Below are positions 56,083-64,000 of a DNA stretch of 64,000 nucleotides, piece by piece. Every line of letters begins with the position of its first letter. Within the stretch, counting starts at the first letter, position 1. Both the position numbers and the translations under genes were made by a program. Below the pieces are notes generated by a model. That model was given only the letters and a program-made list of their open reading frames with translations, was not told the DNA's origin and searched no databases. The DNA is from Pseudomonadota bacterium (GTDB lineage Bacteria > Pseudomonadota > Alphaproteobacteria > Dongiales > Dongiaceae), in NCBI GenBank assembly GCA_016183985.1, contig JACPDN010000013.1:148308-212307 (forward strand), in the 5' to 3' direction.

Positions 56083-57150
56083 ATGTCGCTGAGATTGGCA
56101 ATCGGCTCGCGTAAAGGTCTGCTGCTCTATACGGCAGAGGGCGACGATTGGCGCTATGACGGCGTGTCATTCCGTGCCACGCCGGTAACGATGATGCTAC
56201 GCGACCCGCGCGATGGATGCCTCTACGTGGCGCTGGAGCACGGGCATTTCGGGCCGAAGCTACATCGCTCGGACGATGACGGCGCCACCTGGCGCGAAAT
56301 CGCAACGCCGGCTTTCGCCAAGAGCGATGAGGCGGATGCCCCGGCGGTGAAGCAGATCTGGGCGCTGGAGGCGGCGGGGGCGGATCAGCCGGGCGTCATC
56401 TGGGCCGGTACCATGCCGGCCGCCATGTTCCGCTCGCACGACAAGGGTGAGAGCTGGCAGCTCAACGATGCCTTCTGGGCGCTGCCCGAACGCACGCAGT
56501 GGTTCGGCGGCGGCAATGACGCGGCCGTCATCCACTCGGTATCGATCCATCCCGAGAACAGCGCCAAGGTCGCGCTCGCGATTTCCTGCGGTGGCGTGTG
56601 GCAGACGGCGGATGGCGGCGCATCTTGGCAAAACACCTCGAAGGGCCTCTGGGCTGCCTATATGCCGCCGGAGAAGCGCGAGGATCCGAACGTCCAGGAT
56701 CCGCACCGGCTGGTGCGCTGTACGGCCGATCCGGACCGGCTCTATGTCCAGCACCACAATGCCGTGTTCGGCTCAGCCGATGGCGGGCAGCAATGGCAGA
56801 CCTTGTCCGAGGCCTTCGGCTTTGCGGTTGCGGCGCATCCCCAGGATCCGCTGACGGCCTGGTTCGTCCCGGCCGAAAAGGACGAATTCCGCCTGCCGCG
56901 CGATGAGGATTTCTGCATCACCAAGACGGATGATGGCGGGAAGACCTTCCGCCGCATCACCAAGGGGTTGCCGCCGAAGCCTGCTTTCGACCTGGTCCTG
57001 CGCCATGCCCTGGACGTGGACCGGACGGGGAGGCGCCTCGCTTTCGGCTCAACAACGGGCAACCTGTGGATAAGTTCGGACGCCGGGGAGGGCTGGAAGC
57101 TGCTTTCCGGTCATCTGCCACCGGTCTATTGCGTTCGGATGCTGGAATAA
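56083..57150 (+). CDS. Asp-box (BNR/sialidase-like) beta-propeller protein
   Basis: A 355-residue cytosolic protein with at least six Asp-box motifs (S/TxDxGxxW/F): SDDDGATW, SHDKGESW, TADGGASW, SADGGQQW, TDDGGKTF and SSDAGEGW, which implies a six- or seven-bladed propeller. There is no signal peptide, unlike secreted sialidases, and no sialidase catalytic set (Arg triad) was identified. It starts 8 bp after the MoaD/ThiS-like gene. The conserved pair suggests that the propeller binds or uses the small protein; its activity is unknown. Confidence 0.85.
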   Translation: MSLRLAIGSRKGLLLYTAEGDDWRYDGVSFRATPVTMMLRDPRDGCLYVALEHGHFGPKLHRSDDDGATWREIATPAFAKSDEADAPAVKQIWALEAAGADQPGVIWAGTMPAAMFRSHDKGESWQLNDAFWALPERTQWFGGGNDAAVIHSVSIHPENSAKVALAISCGGVWQTADGGASWQNTSKGLWAAYMPPEKREDPNVQDPHRLVRCTADPDRLYVQHHNAVFGSADGGQQWQTLSEAFGFAVAAHPQDPLTAWFVPAEKDEFRLPRDEDFCITKTDDGGKTFRRITKGLPPKPAFDLVLRHALDVDRTGRRLAFGSTTGNLWISSDAGEGWKLLSGHLPPVYCVRMLE

Positions 57151-57338
57151 CTATATAAATATCAATGCATTAGGGGCGGCTCCCAGACGCCAATCCCTGC
57201 TTGACCCAGCCGAATTAGCCGCTATATTCCGCCCGCTCCCGCGCCGGACTGCCTAAAGGCATGCCCAGCCGCCGGTTTTTAGAACCGGGTCGGACAGCCG
57301 GGACATCAACAACGTCGTGAAAAACGAGAAGGATTGTT

Positions 57339-57953
57339 ATGTCGAAGCGTATTGAAGCCAAACACAAAATTGACCGCCGTTTGGGCGTGAACCTCTGGGG
57401 TCGCCCGAAGAGCCCGGTCAATGATCGCGAATACGGCCCCGGCCAGCACGGCCAGCGCCGCAAGAAGCCGACCGATTACGGCATCCAGTTGATGGCGAAG
57501 CAGCGTCTGAAGGGCTATTACGGCTCGATCGGCGAGCGCCAGTTCCGCAAGCTCTATCAGGAAGCCGTGCGCCGTCGTGGCGACACTTCCGAGAACTTGA
57601 TCGGCCTCCTGGAGCGCCGCCTCGAGACGGTCGTCTATCGCGCCAAGTTCGTACCGACCGTTTTCGCCGCCCGCCAGTTCGTCAACCACGGCCATGTCCT
57701 GGTGAACGGCAAGCGCGTCAACATCGGCTCCTACAAGCTCTCCGAGGGCGATGTGGTTGAAGTCCGCGACCGCGCCAAGCAGCTGACCCTCGTTGTCGGT
57801 GCCGTGCAGTCGCAGGAACGCGACACGCCGGATTACCTCGAAGTCGACCAAAAGAAGCTGACCGCCAAGTTCGTGCGTGTCCCGGCCCTCGGCGACGTGC
57901 CGTACCCGGTCAGCATGGAACCGCATCTGGTCGTCGAATACTACTCGCGCTGA
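57339..57953 (+). CDS. rpsD: 30S ribosomal protein S4
   Basis: Ribosomal protein of 204 residues, a primary 16S rRNA binder. The N-terminus [20 protein letters not shown] is typical, followed by [12 protein letters not shown] and the S4 RNA-binding domain (about 95-160) with [20 protein letters not shown]. The zinc-binding Cys residues of some S4 proteins are absent. It stands alone, outside an rpsM-rpsK operon, as in many alphaproteobacteria. AGAAGGA precedes the start. Confidence 0.98.
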   Translation: MSKRIEAKHKIDRRLGVNLWGRPKSPVNDREYGPGQHGQRRKKPTDYGIQLMAKQRLKGYYGSIGERQFRKLYQEAVRRRGDTSENLIGLLERRLETVVYRAKFVPTVFAARQFVNHGHVLVNGKRVNIGSYKLSEGDVVEVRDRAKQLTLVVGAVQSQERDTPDYLEVDQKKLTAKFVRVPALGDVPYPVSMEPHLVVEYYSR

Positions 57954-57980
57954 TCACCCGCGCGGGCGACACCGAAAAAG

Positions 57981-58014
57981 AAAGGGCCGGTCTTTGGACC
58001 GGCCCTTTTGTTTT
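57981..58014. terminator. Bidirectional terminator between rpsD and metC
   Basis: Arms 57981-57992 and 57997-58008 pair over 12 bp with loop TTTG. Rightward the stem runs into TTTTGTTTTG; leftward into CTTTCTTTTTC. It can therefore end both convergent genes. Confidence 0.88.
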
Positions 58015-58033
58015 GCGCCAGTTCTTGTTGGCG

Positions 58034-59200
58034 TCAGTTGCCGCGCAGCCTGTCGAGGCCGCGGGCGAGATCCTCGATGAGATCCTGCGGATCTTCGAGC
58101 CCGGCGTGAATGCGCACGGTCGGGCCGGCGGTCCATTTGGTGGCCGTCCGCGCTGTCTTCAGCGACGAAGGGACCATCAGGCTTTCATATCCGCCCCAGG
58201 AGAAGCCCAGGCCGAACAGCTCCATGCCATCGATCATGGCGTTGACGCGCTCCTCCGTTGCCGATTTCAGAATCATGCCGAAAAGGCCAGTGGAACCGAG
58301 GAAATCGCGCTTCCAAAGTTGATGGCCGGGATGATCGGGCAGGGCTGGGTGCAGCACCCGCTCCACCTCCGGCCGGCCCTGTAGCCATTTGGCGAGCGTG
58401 ATGGCGTTCTCCTGGTGCTGCGCCAGGCGCGCCGACAGCGTGCGGATGCCGCGCAGGGCCAGATAGCAATCGTCGCCGCCGACGGCGAAGCCCATGCCGT
58501 GTACCTGGGTCTTGACCTGTTTATAGAACTCCTCGCGCATGGTGATGATGCCCATCATCACGTCCGAATGGCCGACCAGATATTTGGTGGCGGCATGCAC
58601 GACGACGTCGACGCCGTGACGATAGGGTTTGAAATAGAGCGGGCTCGCCCAGGTGTTGTCCAAGATGACGACGCAGCCCTTGGCATGGGCTGCCGCGGCG
58701 ATGGCCGGTACGTCCTGGATCTCGAACGTGTGGGAGCCAGGGCTCTCCAGATATACGACTTTAGTATTGGGTCGGATGAGATCGGCGATGCCGGCACCGA
58801 TCAGCGGATCGTAATAAGTGGTCTCGACACCGAACCGCTTTAACTGGGTATCGCAGAAGAAGCGCGACGGTTCGTAAGTGGTATCGACCATCAGGATATG
58901 GTCGCCGGCACTGACGAAGCTGAAGAGAGCGCCCGCGATGGCGCCCATGCCGGAGGGACAGGCGACGGCTTTGTCGGCCTCTTCCAAAGCAGCCACCGTC
59001 TCTTCCAGCGCGAAGGTCGTGGGCGTGCCGTAGCGGCCGTAATAGACGTTATTGAACTTGTCCCGACCGCGCGCATGCATGTCCGCAACGCTGTCAAAGA
59101 GGATGGTCGAGGCGTGATAGACGGGAGGGTTAACGATACCCTTGTTGCCCCGCGGGTTGTTGCCTGAATGGGTAATTAACGTTCTGTCGCGCTGTTTCAT
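58034..59200 (-). CDS. metC: Cystathionine beta-lyase
   Basis: PLP enzyme cleaving cystathionine to homocysteine, ammonia and pyruvate. 388 residues, a Cys/Met-metabolism PLP family member. Active-site parts are YGRYGTPTTFALEE near 54-67, CPSGMGAIAGAL near 81, LDNTWASPLYFKP near 180 (Asp181), and the PLP Lys206 in HAATKYLVGHSDVMMG. GSHTFEIQDVPAIA supports the beta-lyase over gamma-synthase. A 224 bp divergent region separates it from aapJ. Confidence 0.93.
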   Translation of the reverse strand: MKQRDRTLITHSGNNPRGNKGIVNPPVYHASTILFDSVADMHARGRDKFNNVYYGRYGTPTTFALEETVAALEEADKAVACPSGMGAIAGALFSFVSAGDHILMVDTTYEPSRFFCDTQLKRFGVETTYYDPLIGAGIADLIRPNTKVVYLESPGSHTFEIQDVPAIAAAAHAKGCVVILDNTWASPLYFKPYRHGVDVVVHAATKYLVGHSDVMMGIITMREEFYKQVKTQVHGMGFAVGGDDCYLALRGIRTLSARLAQHQENAITLAKWLQGRPEVERVLHPALPDHPGHQLWKRDFLGSTGLFGMILKSATEERVNAMIDGMELFGLGFSWGGYESLMVPSSLKTARTATKWTAGPTVRIHAGLEDPQDLIEDLARGLDRLRGN

Positions 59201-59424
59201 AATCGGTTCCGCCTTGTTTAGTAGCTATTCCTTTATCACCGGGCTGGATCGGTTCCTAGCCGCCCGGGAGAGCGGGCAGCCATAAGGTAAGGAAGCTTGT
59301 GAGGGTCAAATGCATGTGTTACAGAAAATTTAAGCCGGTTTCGCCTCTGGGAACTGCACCCGAAAACGGGGCATTGGTGGGACGGGTGACAAAGGAAGAA
59401 ATACTCCAGGGAAGGACTGCAAAA

Positions 59425-60462
59425 ATGAAGCACATGAAATATGCCGTCGCCACTGTCGCTCTGCTGGCTGGGATGGCCACGGCGGCGCAGGCCGGTACGC
59501 TCGATGACGTCAAAGCGCGCGGCAAGCTGCTGTGCGGCGTGACCACGGGCCTCGCCGGCTTTGGCGCTCCGAACGACAAGGGCGAATGGGCGGGTCTCGA
59601 TATCGACCTGTGCAAGGGTATTGCCGCTGCTGTGTTCGGCGATGCCTCCAAGGTCGAATACAAGCCGCTCTCGGCTGAACAGCGTTTCACTGCGCTGCAA
59701 TCGGGCGAAGTCGACGTTCTGGCCCGCAACTCCACCTGGACCCTGTCGCGCGACAGTCAGCTGGCGCTCGATTTTGTGCAGGTCAACTATTACGACGGCC
59801 AGGGTTTCATGGTGCACAAGGATCTCGGCGTGAAGAGCGCGCTCGAGCTCAAGGGCGCCACGGTCTGCGTGCAGGAAGGCACCACGACCGAAAAGAACAT
59901 GGGCGATTTCGACAAGGCCAATGGCCTTGGCTTCCAGCCCGTGAAGTTCAAGGAAAACGACCAGGCCCGCGCCGCCTATGACGAAGGCCGCTGCGATGCC
60001 TACACGACCGACGTCTCCGGCCTTGCCGGTGAGCGCACGGCGCTCAAGGATCCAGCCAACAACATCATCCTGCCGGAAATTATCTCCAAGGAGCCGCTGG
60101 GTCCGGTCGTCCGTCATGGCGACAACCAGTGGGGCGATATCGTCCGCTGGACGCATAACGCGACCCTCGTGGCCGAGGAAAAGGGCATCACCCAGGCCAA
60201 TGTCGACGAAGTGAAGAAGGCGAATGCGGCCGACAATCCGGCGGCCGATGCCGAAGTGCAGCGCCTCCTCGGTGTGACCGACAAGATGGGCGAGGGCCTC
60301 GGCCTCTCGAACGATTGGGGTTACAATATCATTAAAGCCGTCGGCAATTACGGCGAGATCTTCGACCGCAACATCGGTCCGAAGACCCCGATCGGGCTTG
60401 AGCGCGGCCTGAACGCGCTGTGGAACAAGGGCGGCCTGCAATACTCGCCGCCGGTTCGCTAA
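59425..60462 (+). CDS. aapJ: General amino-acid ABC transporter binding protein
   Basis: Periplasmic binding protein of the AapJ/BztA family, 345 residues. The signal peptide is MKHMKYAVATVALLAGMATA ending AQA. The mature N-terminus TLDDVKARGKLLCGVTTGLA is family-typical, then WAGLDIDLCKGIAAAVFGD and VLARNSTWTLSRDSQL. GGAAGGA lies about 10 bases before ATG 59425; an in-frame start at 59299 gives no signal peptide. The first gene of aapJQMP; a hairpin follows. Confidence 0.95.
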   Translation: MKHMKYAVATVALLAGMATAAQAGTLDDVKARGKLLCGVTTGLAGFGAPNDKGEWAGLDIDLCKGIAAAVFGDASKVEYKPLSAEQRFTALQSGEVDVLARNSTWTLSRDSQLALDFVQVNYYDGQGFMVHKDLGVKSALELKGATVCVQEGTTTEKNMGDFDKANGLGFQPVKFKENDQARAAYDEGRCDAYTTDVSGLAGERTALKDPANNIILPEIISKEPLGPVVRHGDNQWGDIVRWTHNATLVAEEKGITQANVDEVKKANAADNPAADAEVQRLLGVTDKMGEGLGLSNDWGYNIIKAVGNYGEIFDRNIGPKTPIGLERGLNALWNKGGLQYSPPVR

Positions 60463-60481
60463 ACCAGTAAATAGCTGATAT

Positions 60482-60514
60482 TCTACGCCCGGCCCTTAAA
60501 AAGCCGGGCGTAGA
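60482..60514 (+). terminator. Hairpin between aapJ and aapQ
   Basis: A perfect 12 bp inverted repeat (60482-60493 with 60503-60514), loop CCTTAAAAA, followed by TGTCTTATTTG. It lies 20 bp after the aapJ stop and 38 bp before aapQ. A weak T-tract suggests partial termination or 3'-end protection of the aapJ message. Confidence 0.7.
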
Positions 60515-60552
60515 TGTCTTATTTGCACGCAACCCGTCGGGGAGGCGTTGAC

Positions 60553-61764
60553 ATGGCGTCAGCAAAAACAGCGGCCACCGCAGGTGCCGCTGCGAACACT
60601 CTTTCTCAGACCAAGCCGCCGTTCTGGCGTGATGAGCGTGTGCGCGGAATTATTGCGCAGGTCGCGGTCATATTGCTGCTTGTCGCGGCCTTCGCCTTCC
60701 TGATCTACAACTTCCTCGAGAAGCAGTCGAAAGCGTCCGGCCCCGCCATCAGCTTCGACTTCCTCACCAATATCGCCGGCTTCCAGCTCAGTTTCTCGAT
60801 CATCGACGTGACGCTCGATTCCCAGATCGGCCACATGATCCTGGCCGGCATGATCAACACGTTGCTGGCCGCGGCGATTGCCGGTTTCTTCGCCACGATC
60901 CTGGGGCTGGTGGTCGGCATCGCACGGCTCTCGAAGAACTGGCTCATCTCGCGCATTGCGGCCACCTATATCGAGATCATCCGCAATATTCCGCTGCTGC
61001 TTCAGCTTGTCTTCTGGTTCGGCGCCATGATCGCCATGCTGCCGCTGGTCAAAGAGAGTGTGACGATCGGCGATGTGATCTTCCTCAACAAGAAAGGCCT
61101 GTTCCTGCCGAAGCCGATTTTTGAGGGCAGCATCATCATCTTCATTCTGTCTGTGCTCCTCGCCATTGGCCTTGCCGGCGTCATCGCGCGCTGGGCGGCG
61201 AAGCGCCAGATCGCGACCGGTCAGCAATTCCCGACGATCTCGGCCAATATCGCGCTCATTATCCTGTTGCCGCTGGTGACCTATGTGATCGTCGACCCGA
61301 TCGTCTGGGAAATTCCGGTCAAAGGCGGCTTCAATTTCAAGGGTGGCTTCACCGTTCAGCCTGAAATGACGGCGTTGATCATCGGCCTTTCCATCAGCAC
61401 CTCCGCCTACATCGCGGAAATCGTGCGCGCCGGTATCGTTGCGGTAAGCCATGGTCAGACCGAAGCCTCGCTGGCCCTTGGCCTCAAGCAGAGCTGGACT
61501 TTGCGCCTGGTGATCCTGCCCCAGGCATTGCGGGTGATCATTCCGCCATTGATCAGCCAGTATCTGAACGTGGTGAAGAACTCGACCCTCGCCGGTTTCA
61601 TCGGCTATGCCGATCTCTTCGCCGTCATCGGGACTTCGCAGAACCAGACGGGCCGCGCCATCGAATGCATCATCATTCTGATGGGCTTCTATCTGGCGGT
61701 CAGTCTCATCATCTCGTCGATCATGAATGTCTACAATAAGCGCGCTGCGCTTGTGGAACGGTGA
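60553..61764 (+). CDS. aapQ: General amino-acid ABC transporter permease AapQ
   Basis: Inner-membrane permease of 403 residues in the HisM/AapQ family with about eight hydrophobic segments. The EAA loop is QTEASLALGLKQSWTLRLVI followed by LPQALRVIIPP. GGGAGGCG is 7 bases before the ATG at 60553; an upstream in-frame ATG at 60514 lies within the hairpin. It works with AapM as a heterodimer. aapM follows after 7 bp. Confidence 0.94.
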   Translation: MASAKTAATAGAAANTLSQTKPPFWRDERVRGIIAQVAVILLLVAAFAFLIYNFLEKQSKASGPAISFDFLTNIAGFQLSFSIIDVTLDSQIGHMILAGMINTLLAAAIAGFFATILGLVVGIARLSKNWLISRIAATYIEIIRNIPLLLQLVFWFGAMIAMLPLVKESVTIGDVIFLNKKGLFLPKPIFEGSIIIFILSVLLAIGLAGVIARWAAKRQIATGQQFPTISANIALIILLPLVTYVIVDPIVWEIPVKGGFNFKGGFTVQPEMTALIIGLSISTSAYIAEIVRAGIVAVSHGQTEASLALGLKQSWTLRLVILPQALRVIIPPLISQYLNVVKNSTLAGFIGYADLFAVIGTSQNQTGRAIECIIILMGFYLAVSLIISSIMNVYNKRAALVER

Positions 61765-61771
61765 GAGCGCC

Positions 61772-62917
61772 ATGACCGACATGACAGATACCCCGATCGT
61801 TCCCGGCAACCGCCCGAGCCTGCCGCCGCCGGTAACGGAATCCGGCATCATCGGCTGGCTGCGGCATAATCTTTTTTCCAGCTGGTTCGATACGCTGCTG
61901 ACGATCGCAGCGATCTCGCTGCTTCTCTACGTCATTCCGCCGATCGTAAATTGGGTCTTTCTGGATGCCGATTGGAGCTTCTTGCCGGCGGTACTTGTGG
62001 GCGAGAAAGCGCCGCAATTCTCGGATTGCACGACGGGCGGCGCCTGCTGGATCTTCGTAAGGGCCCGCTTCGGCCAGTTCATCTTCGGCTTCTATCCGGA
62101 AGCTGAGCGCTGGCGTGTCATCCTCACCTTTATCATGCTGGTGGTCTCAGTCTGGGGATTGCTGGCGGAGCGCGTAAAGAACAAGAAGCCGTTCGCGTGG
62201 TTTTTCTTTGCGATATTTCCGTTCCTGGCCTTTTTCCTGCTGCATGGCGGCGTCGGCCTGGAACCCGTCTCGACCTCCAAGTGGGGCGGGCTGATGCTCA
62301 CCCTGATCATCGCCGGTATCGGCATCCTCTTCTCATTGCCGATCGGCATCCTGCTGGCACTGGGGCGCAGGTCGCAATTGCCGGTGGTGCATCTGCTCAG
62401 CGTCATCTTCATCGAATTCGCGCGTGGCGTGCCGCTGGTGACGATCCTGTTCATGTCGAACATCATGCTGCCGTTGTTCCTGCCGCCGAATTTCGAGCCG
62501 GACATCCTGCTGCGTATTCTGGTCGGCGTGACGGCATTTGCCTCGGCCTATATGGCGGAAGTGATCCGCGGTGGCCTGCAGGCTCTGCCCAAGGGGCAGT
62601 ATGAGGGCGCCATGGCGATGGGCCTCGGCTACTGGTCGATGATGCGCCTCATCATCATGCCGCAGGCTCTGCGCATCGCCATTCCAGGCATCGTGAACAA
62701 CTTCATCAGCCTCACCCAGGACACGACGCTGGTGGCCATCGTCGGCCTCTACGATTTCCTCGGCATTGTCCGCGCCGGATCACGCGATTCCAACTGGATC
62801 GGCACGGAAATCGAAGGCTATGCCTTCTGTGCCATGGTTTACTGGATATTCTGCTTCTCGATGTCGCGCTATTCGATGCATATCGAGCGCAAACTGCATA
62901 CCGGTCATCGGCGTTAA
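61772..62917 (+). CDS. aapM: General amino-acid ABC transporter permease AapM
   Basis: Permease of 381 residues, partner of AapQ, with about eight hydrophobic segments and a Pro-rich cytoplasmic N-terminus (VPGNRPSLPPPVTESG). The EAA loop is YEGAMAMGLGYWSMMRLIIM followed by PQALRIAIPG. The start 7 bp after aapQ is supported by a GAGAGC site. aapP follows after 18 bp. Confidence 0.94.
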   Translation: MTDMTDTPIVPGNRPSLPPPVTESGIIGWLRHNLFSSWFDTLLTIAAISLLLYVIPPIVNWVFLDADWSFLPAVLVGEKAPQFSDCTTGGACWIFVRARFGQFIFGFYPEAERWRVILTFIMLVVSVWGLLAERVKNKKPFAWFFFAIFPFLAFFLLHGGVGLEPVSTSKWGGLMLTLIIAGIGILFSLPIGILLALGRRSQLPVVHLLSVIFIEFARGVPLVTILFMSNIMLPLFLPPNFEPDILLRILVGVTAFASAYMAEVIRGGLQALPKGQYEGAMAMGLGYWSMMRLIIMPQALRIAIPGIVNNFISLTQDTTLVAIVGLYDFLGIVRAGSRDSNWIGTEIEGYAFCAMVYWIFCFSMSRYSMHIERKLHTGHRR

Positions 62918-62935
62918 AAGATAAAGGGTACCTGC

Positions 62936-63718
62936 ATGAGCACTCAGGCACAGACCGCCGCCAATCAGATGGCCATCACGGACGAGGTGATGATCAGCCT
63001 GGCCGGCGTCAACAAATGGTATGGTCAGTTTCACGTCCTCAAGGACATCGATCTCACGGTCATGAAGGGCGAGCGTATTGTGATCTGCGGGCCCTCCGGC
63101 TCGGGCAAGTCGACGCTGATCCGCTGCGTCAATCGTCTCGAAGAACACCAACGCGGCAGGATTGTCGTCGATGGCGTCGAGCTGACACATGACCTCAAGA
63201 ATATCGAAAAAGTGCGCCGCGAAGTCGGCATGGTATTCCAGCACTTCAACCTGTTTCCGCATCTCACCGTGCTGGAAAATCTGACCCTGGCGCCGATCTG
63301 GGTGAAGAAGGTGGCTAAGCGCGAGGCGGAGGAGGTGGCGATGCACTACCTCAAGCGCGTGAAGATTCCGGAACAGGCCAGCAAATATCCGGGCCAGCTC
63401 TCCGGCGGTCAGCAGCAGCGTGTGGCCATCGCCCGTTCACTCTGCATGAACCCCAAGGTCATGCTGTTCGACGAGCCCACATCGGCCCTCGATCCGGAAA
63501 TGATCAAGGAAGTGCTCGACGTCATGATCGAGCTGGCACGCTCAGGCATGACCATGATCTGCGTCACCCACGAGATGGGCTTTGCCCGCACGGTCGCGAA
63601 CCGGGTCATCTTCATGGACCGGGGCGAGATCATCGAGCAGAACGAGCCGGAAGAGTTCTTCCACAACCCGAAATCGGAACGCACCAAACTGTTCCTCAGC
63701 CAGATCCTGCACCACTAA
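62936..63718 (+). CDS. aapP: General amino-acid ABC transporter ATPase AapP
   Basis: ATPase of 260 residues for the aap system. Walker A GPSGSGKS is at 52-59, signature LSGGQ at 155-159, Walker [14 protein letters not shown] near 175-187 and the switch His in [12 protein letters not shown]. It lacks a TOBE domain, as usual for amino-acid importers. The operon ends here; no clear T-run terminator follows, but the rearranged repeat at 63749 may act as a barrier. Confidence 0.96.
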   Translation: MSTQAQTAANQMAITDEVMISLAGVNKWYGQFHVLKDIDLTVMKGERIVICGPSGSGKSTLIRCVNRLEEHQRGRIVVDGVELTHDLKNIEKVRREVGMVFQHFNLFPHLTVLENLTLAPIWVKKVAKREAEEVAMHYLKRVKIPEQASKYPGQLSGGQQQRVAIARSLCMNPKVMLFDEPTSALDPEMIKEVLDVMIELARSGMTMICVTHEMGFARTVANRVIFMDRGEIIEQNEPEEFFHNPKSERTKLFLSQILHH

Positions 63719-63748
63719 GGGCGTTTCCATTCTCCCGCCTACCCGATG

Positions 63749-63880
63749 CGTCATGCCCGGGCTCGTCCCACCTCCGTCATGCCCGGGCTCGTCCTACCTC
63801 CGTCATGCCCGGGCTTGTCCCGGGCATCCACTCTCGCAAGCGGCACCCCTGGATCCCCGGGACTTCGCCCGGGGATGACG
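63749..63880. repeat. Dispersed palindromic repeat, copy B with a triplicated left end
   Basis: The same family as 6468-6546: it ends in CCCCGGGACTTCGCCCGGGG and GGATGACG. Here the left end, beginning CGTCATGCCCGGGCT, occurs three times with a 26 bp period (63749, 63775, 63801); only the third copy continues into the rest of the unit. The copies differ by single bases (CCCACCTC, CCTACCTC). It lies 30 bp after aapP. Confidence 0.85.
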
Positions 63881-63909
63881 GTTAGGGAGAGCCAGTTTCC
63901 AATTTGTTC

Positions 63910-63938
63910 TTGACAAGACACTAGGAATTTGATACTAG
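63910..63938 (+). promoter_or_regulatory. Possible promoter/operator for the next gene beyond the window
   Basis: A good -35 box TTGACA (63910-63915) is followed after 17 bases by TACTAG, a poor -10. ACTAG occurs twice 14 bp apart in this AT-rich patch (63920-63938), which could be regulator half-sites. No coding sequence is seen from here to the end of the window. Confidence 0.35.
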
Positions 63939-64000
63939 TAGATCTGTGCACACATCACCTCCGGTCCCCAGCCGGAACCGCTCGGTTGTCTCGGCGCAAG

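Noticed and set aside
59236..60441. A 401-codon minus-strand open frame over aapJ
   Set aside because: Overlaps a full binding-protein gene with signal peptide and conserved motifs.
60559..61851. A 430-codon minus-strand open frame over aapQ
   Set aside because: Rich in Asp/Arg/Gln/His, the mirror of membrane-segment codons; no independent support.
63749..63826. Three 26 bp direct repeats considered as a small CRISPR array
   Set aside because: The units are directly adjacent with no spacers between them, form part of a known-type palindromic element and have no cas genes nearby.

Overview
The window is a 64 kb piece of chromosome, high in GC and densely packed, from an alphaproteobacterium. 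The closest fit is a Rhodospirillales-type organism, but no taxonomic marker here fixes the family. The evidence is shared gene order: ruvC-ruvA-ruvB-ybgC-tolQ-tolR-tolA-tolB-pal-cpoB-tilS-ftsH-folP-glmM, a zapA / 6S RNA / 5-formyl-THF cyclo-ligase block, an aapJQMP amino-acid transporter, a class II DAHP synthase and a GluRS of the HVGN type. I see no rRNA, tRNA, CRISPR array, insertion sequence, integrase or phage gene. The window reads as core genome with a few accessory genes between the conserved blocks.

Layout. 1-2638: the tail of a polyamine/opine-type ABC operon (two permeases and an ATPase, 5' end cut off by the window). 2635-5286 (minus): a serine hydrolase, a polysaccharide-lyase-like secreted protein and a MAPEG membrane protein. 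5352-8569 (minus): gap and tkt, separated by a dispersed palindromic repeat. 8865-11124: DUF4164-like coiled coil, zapA, 6S RNA, 5-formyl-THF cyclo-ligase and a YmdB-like phosphodiesterase. 11231-13416: an MHYT/PAS histidine kinase facing a small gene of unknown function. 13735-29866: the long conserved block from yebC through ruvCAB, tol-pal, tilS, ftsH, folP, glmM to gloA. This carries DNA repair, envelope integrity, tRNA modification, proteolysis, folate and cell-wall precursor genes. The pal gene has a diverged second copy next to it.

30022-37873: a chemoreceptor, a GNAT-EamA-GNAT operon, citrate synthase (minus) with an unusual lysine/alanine-rich N-terminal tail, and a two-gene ABC exporter. 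37975-42010: a complete PotBCDA-type uptake operon with a strong hairpin between the binding-protein gene and the ATPase gene. 42088-44479: an orphan gene of unknown function behind a palindrome, glutathione reductase and a small secreted protein. 44545-49247: class II DAHP synthase overlapping a nicotinate phosphoribosyltransferase-type gene, a small secreted protein on the opposite strand, then nadE. 49295-57953: gltX, cysS, a PAS protein, a LysE exporter (minus), cimA, trmJ, a MoaD/ThiS-like small protein paired with an Asp-box beta-propeller protein, and rpsD. 58034-63718: cystathionine beta-lyase (minus) and the aapJQMP operon, which also has a hairpin just after its binding-protein gene. 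The window ends in a second, rearranged copy of the dispersed repeat and an upstream region for a gene beyond the edge.

Most worth following up: the MoaD/ThiS plus Asp-box pair, the Pal paralogue with Asp after its lipid-anchored Cys, the hairpins that follow both binding-protein genes, the repeat that appears to provide the ribosome binding site of ybgC, and the basic tail on citrate synthase. No complete new system is proven from sequence alone.
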